From the NCBI RefSeq assembly GCF_051857545.1, contig NZ_JBPZHB010000003.1:434001-498000 (forward strand): a DNA stretch of 64,000 bases, given 5' to 3'. This DNA comes from Larkinella sp051857545. GTDB lineage: Bacteria; Bacteroidota; Bacteroidia; Cytophagales; Spirosomataceae. The stretch's first letter is position 1. Each line of letters starts with the position of its first letter. The position numbers and the translations under genes were made by a program. Of this stretch, positions 25,913-33,438 are shown piece by piece. The notes below the pieces were generated by a model, which was given only the letters and a program-made list of their open reading frames with translations, was not told where the DNA came from and searched no databases.

Positions 25913-25945
25913 TTTGTAGGTATGTCGAAATTTTTTGTATACTTG
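25913..25945 (+). promoter_or_regulatory. Candidate promoter of padR-like gene
   Basis: TTTG at 25913-25916 and TATACTTG at 25938-25945 fit the Bacteroidota TTTG / TAnnTTTG pattern with a 21-nt gap. The -7 box ends only five bases before the ATG, so the transcript would be nearly leaderless. Flanking GTATAC copies near 25901 and 25937 could be operator half-sites for autoregulation. Confidence 0.35.
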
Positions 25946-25950
25946 CCGTT

Positions 25951-26289
25951 ATGAACAGCAATCAGCAGTTACTTAAAGGCAGTTTGTCCGTCATAATCCT
26001 GAAACTACTCGAAGAACAGGAGCGCATGTACGGCTATGAAATTACGCAGAAGGTGAAAGCGTTGACGGCGGGGCAAATGGCGATTACGGAGGGGGCTCTT
26101 TACCCGGCTCTGCACAAACTCGAAGCCGAGGGCTTGCTGACGACCGAAACGCAGGTGGTGGAAGGGCGCGCGCGGAAATACTATTCTCTGACGAAAGACG
26201 GCCACACCGAAGCCGTCAGCCGGATTTCGGAACTGGGTATCATGCTGGAGAACCTGCAACGGCTTTTGACCTTAAAACCGGCAATTTGA
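25951..26289 (+). CDS. PadR-family transcriptional regulator
   Basis: This 112-residue winged-helix regulator shows the PadR pattern: LKGSLSVIILKLLEEQERMYGYEITQKV, then ITEGALYPALHKLEAEGLL and the RKYYSLT wing. ATG 25951 is chosen because upstream codons are not part of the family. PadR proteins usually repress a neighbouring membrane-protein or transporter gene. Here two membrane proteins follow with 1-2 bp spacing, making a three-gene operon. Confidence 0.88.
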   Translation: MNSNQQLLKGSLSVIILKLLEEQERMYGYEITQKVKALTAGQMAITEGALYPALHKLEAEGLLTTETQVVEGRARKYYSLTKDGHTEAVSRISELGIMLENLQRLLTLKPAI

Positions 26290-26290
26290 T

Positions 26291-26932
26291 ATGGCACTGA
26301 CACCCGACCAACTCACCGCGATCGATCGCCACCTGCGCAAAGAAAACTGGCTCCTCAACGAAGACCTGGTTGCCGAACTGACCGATCACTACGCCAACGG
26401 CATTGCTGAGCAACTGGCCAACGGTGTTCCTTTTGAACTGGCCCTGATCGACATTCACAAAGGATTTGGAGGGCGGAAGGGGTTGTTGAAGATGGAGGAG
26501 GAGTACCTGGCAGAAATGTTTCGTGCACCGGCTCTGGCGTTCAGGAAACGCTTAAAAACATATACACGTTGGCCAAAGATTGTAGTACCCGCAGCAATCA
26601 TTGGTCTCTTATTTCAGATCAGAGGAAATCCCCTGATAGTAAACAATATGATCATTTCATTTTGTATTTTCTATACGGTTCGAGCCGTTGTCACGTTTTA
26701 TTTTCTTTTTCGATTAAATGGATGGGGAAAAACAAGTCAGCATCCTGTTATGAAAAGAATAATAAGAATTCTTGGTTTTCAAAGTGCGAATATTTTGCTT
26801 TTTGATGCTATCAATTCCGCTAGTGTTGAATTTCAATGCCTTCTATTAGGTATCTGGGTGATGGAGTTGATCTGTACGATAGATAGTCTCCTTTCAGATC
26901 AGCATTTTCGCAAACTATTTCATATCGGCTGA
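26291..26932 (+). CDS. Membrane protein of PadR operon (1)
   Basis: This 213-residue protein has a soluble helical N-terminus (residues 1-90; AELTDHYANGIAEQL) and about four membrane segments after ~100. It starts 1 bp after padR and is paralogous in layout to the next gene. The 3' half is noticeably AT-rich. The N-terminal (E)LxDHYA pattern is common in membrane proteins encoded beside PadR regulators, and may sense or signal. Function unknown. Confidence 0.65.
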   Translation: MALTPDQLTAIDRHLRKENWLLNEDLVAELTDHYANGIAEQLANGVPFELALIDIHKGFGGRKGLLKMEEEYLAEMFRAPALAFRKRLKTYTRWPKIVVPAAIIGLLFQIRGNPLIVNNMIISFCIFYTVRAVVTFYFLFRLNGWGKTSQHPVMKRIIRILGFQSANILLFDAINSASVEFQCLLLGIWVMELICTIDSLLSDQHFRKLFHIG

Positions 26933-26934
26933 CC

Positions 26935-27600
26935 ATGCTAACCCTACACCACCTCACCCTTCTTCGTCAGGATCTTCGCACCCTGGCTCATATCGAGTAC
27001 GAAGAGGTCGAAAACGAGCTTCTGGATCACTATGCGACACTGACGGAGCAGAAAATAGAGGCAGGGCAATTCTTCGAGTATGCCAGTGCGAATGCCTGGG
27101 CAGAGTTGGGGGCCGGACCCGGTTTACAGCAGATTCAGGAAGAATTCGTCAAAAATATCAATAAACAGGTTTCAAATCGGCATAGGGAGATTGTGTTGAG
27201 TTATTTCCGCTGGCCGACTTTGGTAGGCACCTTATTGTTGTGTGGTTTAGTGTATCAACTGGCTGATATACTTTCAACCAAAAGTATTTATTTATTGATG
27301 CAAGGTCTGTTCCTTATGTCAGGATTGATTTTACTGTATGCTGTCATAAGAAAGCAAAACCGCTATGTCGATTCGCGTAAATTGGTATGGCAGTACATAG
27401 GTAGCCGTGCCAATTTATCAATGGGTTTTCTACATCTTACGAATATGGTGAATGCCCTATTGGATGAAGATTCAAAACCATTCTTACTGGTTAAATCATA
27501 TCCCGAGTTGGTAATGGGATTGATATGTATTCTCCTGATTTATTCGGTCACTTTTCTCCAACTCTACCGCGAAAATTTTAGCTACAAAACCGCTCACTAG
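26935..27600 (+). CDS. Membrane protein of PadR operon (2)
   Basis: This 221-residue protein has the same layout as its neighbour: an N-terminal helical part containing VENELLDHYATLTEQKI, then about four membrane segments. It starts 2 bp after the previous stop. Probably a tandem duplicate under the same PadR control. Function unknown. Confidence 0.65.
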   Translation: MLTLHHLTLLRQDLRTLAHIEYEEVENELLDHYATLTEQKIEAGQFFEYASANAWAELGAGPGLQQIQEEFVKNINKQVSNRHREIVLSYFRWPTLVGTLLLCGLVYQLADILSTKSIYLLMQGLFLMSGLILLYAVIRKQNRYVDSRKLVWQYIGSRANLSMGFLHLTNMVNALLDEDSKPFLLVKSYPELVMGLICILLIYSVTFLQLYRENFSYKTAH

Positions 27601-27711
27601 CCTAACCCCAGACTTGAGTGCGCCGACACGCTTACTCAAAATTCTTGGGGTTCTACAACTATATGCCTCCGATTTCGCGTTATTTGTAGCATACAACCTT
27701 GTAAAAAACGC

Positions 27712-28590
27712 ATGTACCTTCGTTATCTGGCCGTCAGCCTGCTTTTGACCCTTTGCTCCTGCGGGATTATTTCGCCCAACTCGTCCAGTTCCGACCGGTT
27801 TTCGACCAGTCCGGAGAAATTTGCCGTTCAGCCGGGGTTGGTCGACGAAGCATCCGGGATGGTTGCCAGCCGCACGATGGATGGGCGGTTGTGGGTGCAG
27901 GAAGACAGCGGCAATCCCGCCGAAATCAACCTCATGACCACCGATGGCAAGGTGGAAAAGCAGTTTCCGATACCGGGTGCCTCCAACCGTGACTGGGAAG
28001 ACCTGGCCATCGGACCGGGGCCGCAGGACGGCGTTTCGTACCTCTACCTGGCCGACATCGGCGATAATCTCAAGCAAAACGACCTCAATTACATCTACCG
28101 GTTTCCGGAACCGAAAAATGCCGAAGAATCCGTAAACGGCGTCGAACGGATCAGCTTTCGGTATGCCGACGGTGCCCGCGATGCCGAAGCCATCCTGCTC
28201 GACCCCCAAACCCGCGATCTCTGGATTGTAAGTAAAGCCGAAGAAAAAGTACGCATCTACCGGCTGCCATATCCCCAAAGCACGAGCGTTGAGATGCGGG
28301 CGGACTATTACGGCGAACTACCCCTGACGTTGATTACGGGCGGCAGCGTTTCGGCGGACGGCAACGAAATCGCGTTGATCTCCTACCTGGGTGCGTACCA
28401 CTGGCGTCGGAAAAGCGGGCAGTCGCTGGCGGATGCGATGCAAAAAAACAGCTTTAAAACCCTGGCGACTGACCCGCTCGGCATACAGAGCGAAACCATC
28501 TGTTTCGATAAAAACAGCAATGGCTACTACACCCTACCCGAAAAAGGAAGTCAGGCGTCGGTAACCTTAAACTACTACAAACGGTTATAG
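27712..28590 (+). CDS. Beta-propeller-like lipoprotein
   Basis: This 292-residue protein has a lipobox (LLLTLCSCG). The mature part reads as blade-like repeats: EASGMVASR, LWVQEDSG, DWEDLAIGPG, YLADIGDN, RDAEAILLDP, LWIVSKAEE, ISLISYLGAYHWRR-type strands. The pattern resembles SdiA-regulated/NHL-type propellers in Bacteroidota. It would sit on the periplasmic face or surface. No catalytic motif is seen. Confidence 0.6.
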   Translation: MYLRYLAVSLLLTLCSCGIISPNSSSSDRFSTSPEKFAVQPGLVDEASGMVASRTMDGRLWVQEDSGNPAEINLMTTDGKVEKQFPIPGASNRDWEDLAIGPGPQDGVSYLYLADIGDNLKQNDLNYIYRFPEPKNAEESVNGVERISFRYADGARDAEAILLDPQTRDLWIVSKAEEKVRIYRLPYPQSTSVEMRADYYGELPLTLITGGSVSADGNEIALISYLGAYHWRRKSGQSLADAMQKNSFKTLATDPLGIQSETICFDKNSNGYYTLPEKGSQASVTLNYYKRL

Positions 28591-28643
28591 GACGTTAAAG
28601 CAGGGGAGACTCCCCGGTTCGAAACGCTTAAAAACCCATCGTC

Positions 28644-30122
28644 TTGTCTAAAACCGCTGCCATCGTTGGAGCCGGCATTGCCGGCATTGCCGCTGCCATT
28701 CGGCTGGCCGTCAAAGGCTACCGCGTCGATGTGTTCGAAGCCAATGCGTATCCCGGCGGTAAATTATCCGGTTTTACGCTCGACGGTTTTCGGTTCGATG
28801 CCGGGCCGTCGCTCTTCACCATGCCGCAGTTGGTCGAAGACCTGTTCCGGCTGGCGGGCAGAAATCCTGACGACTATTTTAAGTACAGTCGGCTGGATGA
28901 GACCTGCCGGTATTTCTGGGATGACCACACGCACCTGACCGCCTGGGCCGATCGCGACGGTTTTGCCCGCGAAGTGGCGACCCAACTGGGCGAACCCGCC
29001 GATCACCTGCTGGCGCATCTGGCCGACAGTGCCGCCAAGTACCACATCACCGAAAAACTGTTTTTGCACCGCTCGCTCCATAAGCTATCGACCTGGTTCA
29101 ACCGCGACGCGCTGTACGGCTACCTGAATTTGCCGAAGCTGGAGGTGTTCAAAACCATGAACCGGGCCAACGAACAGCGGTTTCAGAATCCGAAACTGGT
29201 GCAGCTTTTCAACCGCTATGCGACCTACAACGGCTCCAATCCGTATCAGACGCCTGCTACGATGAACATCATTCCGCACCTGGAATACAACATCGGGGCA
29301 TTTTTTCCGAAAGAAGGCATGATTGGCATCACCAACAGCCTGGTTCGGTTGGCGGAAGAACTGGGCGTACGGTTTCACTTCAGCACGCGGGTGACGGAAT
29401 TGGTGACGGAAGGGGAACGGATTGTGGGCGTCAGAACCGGGAATGGAGACAATGCACGAAGCGAACCGAAACCTTACGATGTCGTGATTTCCAATATGGA
29501 TGTCGTCAGCACATTCCGGCGGTTGTTGCCGAACGCCCGGCAGCCGGAGCGGATTTTACGTCAGCCGAAATCCAGTTCCGGATTGATTTTTTACTGGGGA
29601 ATCAAGCGGGAATTTCCGGAACTGGGCCTGCACAACATCTTTTTCAGTTCTGATTACCGCGCCGAATTCGACCACATTTTCAATCAGAAAACGCTGTCGG
29701 ACGATCCGACGGTTTACCTCAACATCACCTCCAAACACAAACCGGACGATGCGCCACCGGGTTGCGAAAACTGGTTTATTCTGATCAATGCACCGAATAA
29801 TACGGGGCAGGATTGGGACGCTTTGATTGCCAGAACCCGGCGGAATGTCATTCGGAAACTGAGCCGGAACCTCGGTGTCGACATTGCACCCCTGATTGCC
29901 TGCGAAGCCCTTTTAGATCCCATCCAGATCGAAAACCGCACCTCAAGCTCGCAGGGTGCGTTATACGGCAACAGTTCCAACAACCGGTTTGCGGCTTTTT
30001 TGCGCCACGCCAACTTCTCGCACCAGTTCCGGAATCTGTATTTTGTCGGTGGCAGTGTGCATCCGGGGGGCGGCATTCCGCTCTGTTTGCTGTCGGCTAA
30101 AATTGCAACGGATTTGCTATAA
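28644..30122 (+). CDS. crtD: CrtI/CrtD-type carotenoid desaturase
   Basis: This 492-residue FAD enzyme begins with a dinucleotide-binding motif (AAIVGAGIAGIAAAIRLAVKG) and ends with the CrtI-family FAD motif (VGGSVHPGGGIPLCLLSAKI). The internal YATYNGSNPYQTPATMNIIPH segment is typical of the Bacteroidota CrtD branch (1-hydroxycarotenoid 3,4-desaturase) rather than phytoene desaturase, though the branch is judged from memory. The start is TTG at 28644; no ATG lies upstream in frame near the FAD motif. No other carotenoid gene is adjacent. It would act at the inner membrane on acyclic carotenoids. Confidence 0.75.
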   Translation: MSKTAAIVGAGIAGIAAAIRLAVKGYRVDVFEANAYPGGKLSGFTLDGFRFDAGPSLFTMPQLVEDLFRLAGRNPDDYFKYSRLDETCRYFWDDHTHLTAWADRDGFAREVATQLGEPADHLLAHLADSAAKYHITEKLFLHRSLHKLSTWFNRDALYGYLNLPKLEVFKTMNRANEQRFQNPKLVQLFNRYATYNGSNPYQTPATMNIIPHLEYNIGAFFPKEGMIGITNSLVRLAEELGVRFHFSTRVTELVTEGERIVGVRTGNGDNARSEPKPYDVVISNMDVVSTFRRLLPNARQPERILRQPKSSSGLIFYWGIKREFPELGLHNIFFSSDYRAEFDHIFNQKTLSDDPTVYLNITSKHKPDDAPPGCENWFILINAPNNTGQDWDALIARTRRNVIRKLSRNLGVDIAPLIACEALLDPIQIENRTSSSQGALYGNSSNNRFAAFLRHANFSHQFRNLYFVGGSVHPGGGIPLCLLSAKIATDLL

Positions 30123-30201
30123 GTTGTCTGGTAATTTCTCGGGCTATCCGCTGAAAGGCTGAAAACCGTATATTGCAAGCTTTGCACTGAAACTCGACGG
30201 C

Positions 30202-31383
30202 ATGGATACCTCGTACCTGATTATCATTTTCAGTTTATCGGTTCTCCTTTCGTACGTGTTCGACCTGCTCAGCAGCCGTTACAAAACGCCGTCGGTGATT
30301 TTGCTGCTGGCGTCGGGCATGTTGATGCGGCAGGTGACGAATTATTTTGCGTTTCAACTGCCATATGTCGACACCATTTTGCCGACTTTGGGAACCCTGG
30401 GGCTGATTTTGATCGTATTGGAAGGCGCATTGGAGTTGGAACTGACGGGAGAGAAACTGGGAATGATTCGTCGGGCGTTCTGGGCGTCGCTGTCGTCCAT
30501 TCTGGTCACGTCGCTGCTCATGGCCTCGCTATTTTACGTGCTGATGGAAGCGTCGTTTTTCAAGTGTCTGGTGGCGGCCACGCCGTTTGCCGTCATCAGT
30601 AGTGCTGTGGCCGTTCCGGGCAGCAACAACCTGAACCCAACGAGCCGGGAGTTTGTCGTCTACGAATCGTCGCTGTCCGACATTCTGGGCGTTATGATTT
30701 TTAACTTTCTGGTTTACAACGCTTCCGGCGGCATTCTGTCGATTGTGTCGTTTGCCAAAGACACCATCATCATGGTGATCATCTCGCTGATCTGTTGCTT
30801 TTTCCTGCTGTATTTGATCAGTAAAATTAGCCACCGGATCAAATTCCTGCCGATCATTTCCGTTCTTTTTCTCGTCTACGCCGTCAGCCGGATTTACCAG
30901 CTTTCCCCGCTTTTGCTGATTCTGGTTTTCGGGTTATTCCTGAACAACACCGAACTGTTCATCCGGGGTCGGCTCGACCGAATCTTTAAAAATGAGCTGT
31001 TCGAAAAAGAACTGGACCAGTTCAAAAACCTGACGGCCGAAGGAGCCTTCATTGTCCGGACATTTTTCTTCCTGCTGTTCGGTTATGCCTCCGATTTCTA
31101 CACCCTGATCGAACCTGACGCCCTGATTGTTAGCTTTTTACTCCTCTTGATTCTCTACTCCGTTCGGACGGGTGTGTTGCGGTTGTCGTTGCCGGGCAGC
31201 ATCAATCCGGTGGTTTTTATTGCCCCGCGCGGGCTGATTACGGTTCTGTTGTACCTCAGTATTCCGGATAATCTCAAACTGGTGGGTTTCCGCGACGGTA
31301 TTCTGATGGCCGTGGTGTTGCTGACGGCGCTGGTGATGATGGTGGGCGTCATCAGTTACCAGGATGACACCCCTGTGGACTAA
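30202..31383 (+). CDS. CPA-family cation:proton antiporter
   Basis: This 393-residue protein has about ten to twelve membrane helices over nearly its whole length, with conserved-looking TPSVILLLASGML, LEGALELEL, SSAVAVPGSNNL and SDILGVMIFNFLVYN segments typical of the CPA1/CPA2 superfamily. There is no RCK/TrkA-N domain at the C-terminus. It probably exchanges Na+ or K+ for H+. It ends 4 bp into the convergent gene at 31380. Confidence 0.78.
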   Translation: MDTSYLIIIFSLSVLLSYVFDLLSSRYKTPSVILLLASGMLMRQVTNYFAFQLPYVDTILPTLGTLGLILIVLEGALELELTGEKLGMIRRAFWASLSSILVTSLLMASLFYVLMEASFFKCLVAATPFAVISSAVAVPGSNNLNPTSREFVVYESSLSDILGVMIFNFLVYNASGGILSIVSFAKDTIIMVIISLICCFFLLYLISKISHRIKFLPIISVLFLVYAVSRIYQLSPLLLILVFGLFLNNTELFIRGRLDRIFKNELFEKELDQFKNLTAEGAFIVRTFFFLLFGYASDFYTLIEPDALIVSFLLLLILYSVRTGVLRLSLPGSINPVVFIAPRGLITVLLYLSIPDNLKLVGFRDGILMAVVLLTALVMMVGVISYQDDTPVD

Positions 31384-31718
31384 ACGGTCCCGCCCGGCGG
31401 TTTGTCGGTACGATACGCCAGAAAACCGTACCACTTTCGTGTTTTCCAGTACGTCAGATTGTGCTCATTGTCAAAGGCTTCTCGCTCAAAGCTGATGTTA
31501 CGGTACGCATCGTAATGATGGGTGTATTGCCAGCGCCGAATCAGGTATTCCAGCAAATACCAGACGTAGAAGGGGAGGATGCCCAGTTCCAATTGCTGGC
31601 GGAGGTGAATGCGTTCGTGGTGGAGCAAGACCGCATCCGGACGTTTCGTCCGTACCAATACGAACGGAAATAGTGCCATGCCACTGACCCACAAAAACGG
31701 TACGCGAACGATAATCAT
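31380..31718 (-). CDS. Small conserved membrane protein with HERIH motif
   Basis: This 112-residue protein has a hydrophobic N-terminus, then LLHHERIHLRQQLELG, a membrane-like FYVWYLLEYLI stretch, and YRNISFEREAFDNEHN. HERIH fits HExxH, and the later Glu residues could be further ligands, so it looks like a minimal metallopeptidase-like protein. Similar ~110-residue proteins are, as I recall, widespread and uncharacterised in Bacteroidota. The last 4 bp overlap the convergent antiporter gene. Confidence 0.65.
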   Translation of the reverse strand: MIIVRVPFLWVSGMALFPFVLVRTKRPDAVLLHHERIHLRQQLELGILPFYVWYLLEYLIRRWQYTHHYDAYRNISFEREAFDNEHNLTYWKTRKWYGFLAYRTDKPPGGTV

Positions 31719-31895
31719 AAAGCAATTTTAAAAAGAAAACAGAAGGCCTTTCCTGACGTCCCATTCGTTGTCTGCTAATGGGTAAGGTAAGTCGTTCAGG
31801 TAACAAAATAAAACCGCTCACCATTCCTTTTCAGCCTTTTGACAAACTTTACACCCCGGTTATTTCCGATCTGTTTCCCTCCGAAAAAAACATTG

Positions 31896-31903
31896 TATAT
31901 TTG
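31896..31903 (+). promoter_or_regulatory. Candidate -7 box for M16 peptidase operon
   Basis: TATATTTG is a perfect match to the Bacteroidota TAnnTTTG -7 element, 54 bp before the ATG. The -33 region has only GTTTC near 31873. It would drive the M16 pair. Confidence 0.45.
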
Positions 31904-31957
31904 AGAAAGACCGGGTTGCCGGCGTTGTCATAACCTACATTTTAGTGTTCTTACTCT

Positions 31958-33391
31958 ATGAAAAAAACCGTGCTTTACGTTGCGTTAAGCCAGTGCCTGC
32001 TCTGGTCGGCGGTGGCGCAAACGCCTAAGAAATCGACCCCAAACCGGCCTGCTCCCAAACCGGCCGCCACGGTTTCGACCGCTCCGAAAAGCCCATCGAC
32101 CGAGTCGGCGGCACGCATCAAATTTACTGAATACGACTTGCCGAACGGCTTGCATGTCATTCTGCATCAGGACAATACAACGCCCTTGGTGGCCGTCACG
32201 ATGATGTACCACGTCGGCTCGAAAAACGAGCAGCCGGGTCGTTCAGGATTTGCGCACTTTTTCGAACACCTGATGTTTGAAGGTTCTGATAACATCAAGC
32301 GCGGGGAATATATGAAGATCGTAAAGGGGGCCGGAGGACAGTTGAACGCCAACACCTCTACCGACCGGACGTTCTATTACGAAATCCTGCCTTCTAACAA
32401 ACTGGAACTGGGCCTATACATGGAATCGGAGCGGCTTTTGCACGCTAAAGTCGACGAAAAAGGGGTTGAAACCCAGCGCGAAGTGGTGAAGGAAGAACGG
32501 CGGCAGCGGTATGAAAACCAGCCGTACGGCACGTTCTTTCCGCAGGTTTTGAGCCATGCGTTCAAAGTACACCCGTATAAATGGGCGCCCATTGGCTCGA
32601 TGGAAGACCTGAATGCGGCCAAAATCGATGAATTCCGGGATTTCTACAAGGAGTTTTACATCCCCGGTAATGCCATTCTGTCCATCGCCGGGGACATCAA
32701 TCCCGAGGATACAAAAAAACTGATTGAGAAATATTTTGCCGAAATTCCGAAAGGAACGAAAACGCCGTATCGCCCGACTGTAAAAGAGCCGGTTCAAAAA
32801 GCGGAGGTGCGCGACATCGTGTACGATAACGTCTCGCTGCCGGGGGTATTCCAAGCGTATCACATGCCCGCTCAGGGTGATCCGGATTATTACGCCCTGG
32901 ATGTCTTGCAGACCCTGCTTGCCGCCGGTGAAAGCTCCCGGATGAATAAGGAACTGGTTGATAAACAGCAGAAAGCGGTTCAAACTGGTGTGTTTCCCCT
33001 CTCCACTGAAGATCCCGGTTTGTTTATCTCCATCGGCATTGCCAACATGGGCGTCAAAGCCGAAGACTTGGAAGCCGGTATGAACGCCGAAATTGAGAAA
33101 CTGAAGAAAACCCTGGTTACCGATGCCGAATTTCAGAAGGTGAAAAACCAGATTGAAACCAATTTCGTGAACCAGAACGCGGGTGTCGCCGGTATTGCCG
33201 AAAGCCTGGCCAACTACAAAATGTATCTGGGTGATGCCAACCTGATCAACACGGAACTGGAACGGTATAACAAAGTGACGAAGGAAGACCTGCGCCGGGT
33301 GGCTAACAAATACCTCACGAAAGAAAACCGCGTGGTGTTGTATTATCTGCCTAAGGCGATGGAGCCGAAAAAAGAGGGGAAGGGGGAATAA
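31958..33391 (+). CDS. M16 zinc peptidase, active subunit
   Basis: This 477-residue protein has a signal peptide (YVALSQCLLWSAVAQ) and the inverted zinc motif HFFEHLMFEG (HxxEH, ~residue 103), with an ERRQRYENQP segment downstream as expected of the family's third ligand region. It has the two-lobe M16B layout and is followed by a second M16-like protein that lacks the motif. Such pairs form active/inactive heterodimers in the periplasm that degrade peptides. The long Pro/Lys linker after the signal peptide is unusual but short. Confidence 0.87.
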   Translation: MKKTVLYVALSQCLLWSAVAQTPKKSTPNRPAPKPAATVSTAPKSPSTESAARIKFTEYDLPNGLHVILHQDNTTPLVAVTMMYHVGSKNEQPGRSGFAHFFEHLMFEGSDNIKRGEYMKIVKGAGGQLNANTSTDRTFYYEILPSNKLELGLYMESERLLHAKVDEKGVETQREVVKEERRQRYENQPYGTFFPQVLSHAFKVHPYKWAPIGSMEDLNAAKIDEFRDFYKEFYIPGNAILSIAGDINPEDTKKLIEKYFAEIPKGTKTPYRPTVKEPVQKAEVRDIVYDNVSLPGVFQAYHMPAQGDPDYYALDVLQTLLAAGESSRMNKELVDKQQKAVQTGVFPLSTEDPGLFISIGIANMGVKAEDLEAGMNAEIEKLKKTLVTDAEFQKVKNQIETNFVNQNAGVAGIAESLANYKMYLGDANLINTELERYNKVTKEDLRRVANKYLTKENRVVLYYLPKAMEPKKEGKGE

Positions 33392-33400
33392 GCAAATAAC

Positions 33401-33438
33401 GAATATCGAACACTGAATATCGAATTTTGAATATCGAA
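33401..33438. repeat. Three 14-bp-spaced GAATATCGAA repeats
   Basis: GAATATCGAA occurs exactly at 33401, 33415 and 33429, a perfect 14-bp period, filling the gap between the two M16 genes; the third copy ends on the first base of the start codon. It may be a low-complexity intergenic repeat or a binding array. Confidence 0.6.

Noticed and set aside
33401..33438. Short CRISPR-like array
   Set aside because: Repeats are 10 bp with 4-bp spacers, far below CRISPR dimensions, and no cas gene is near.
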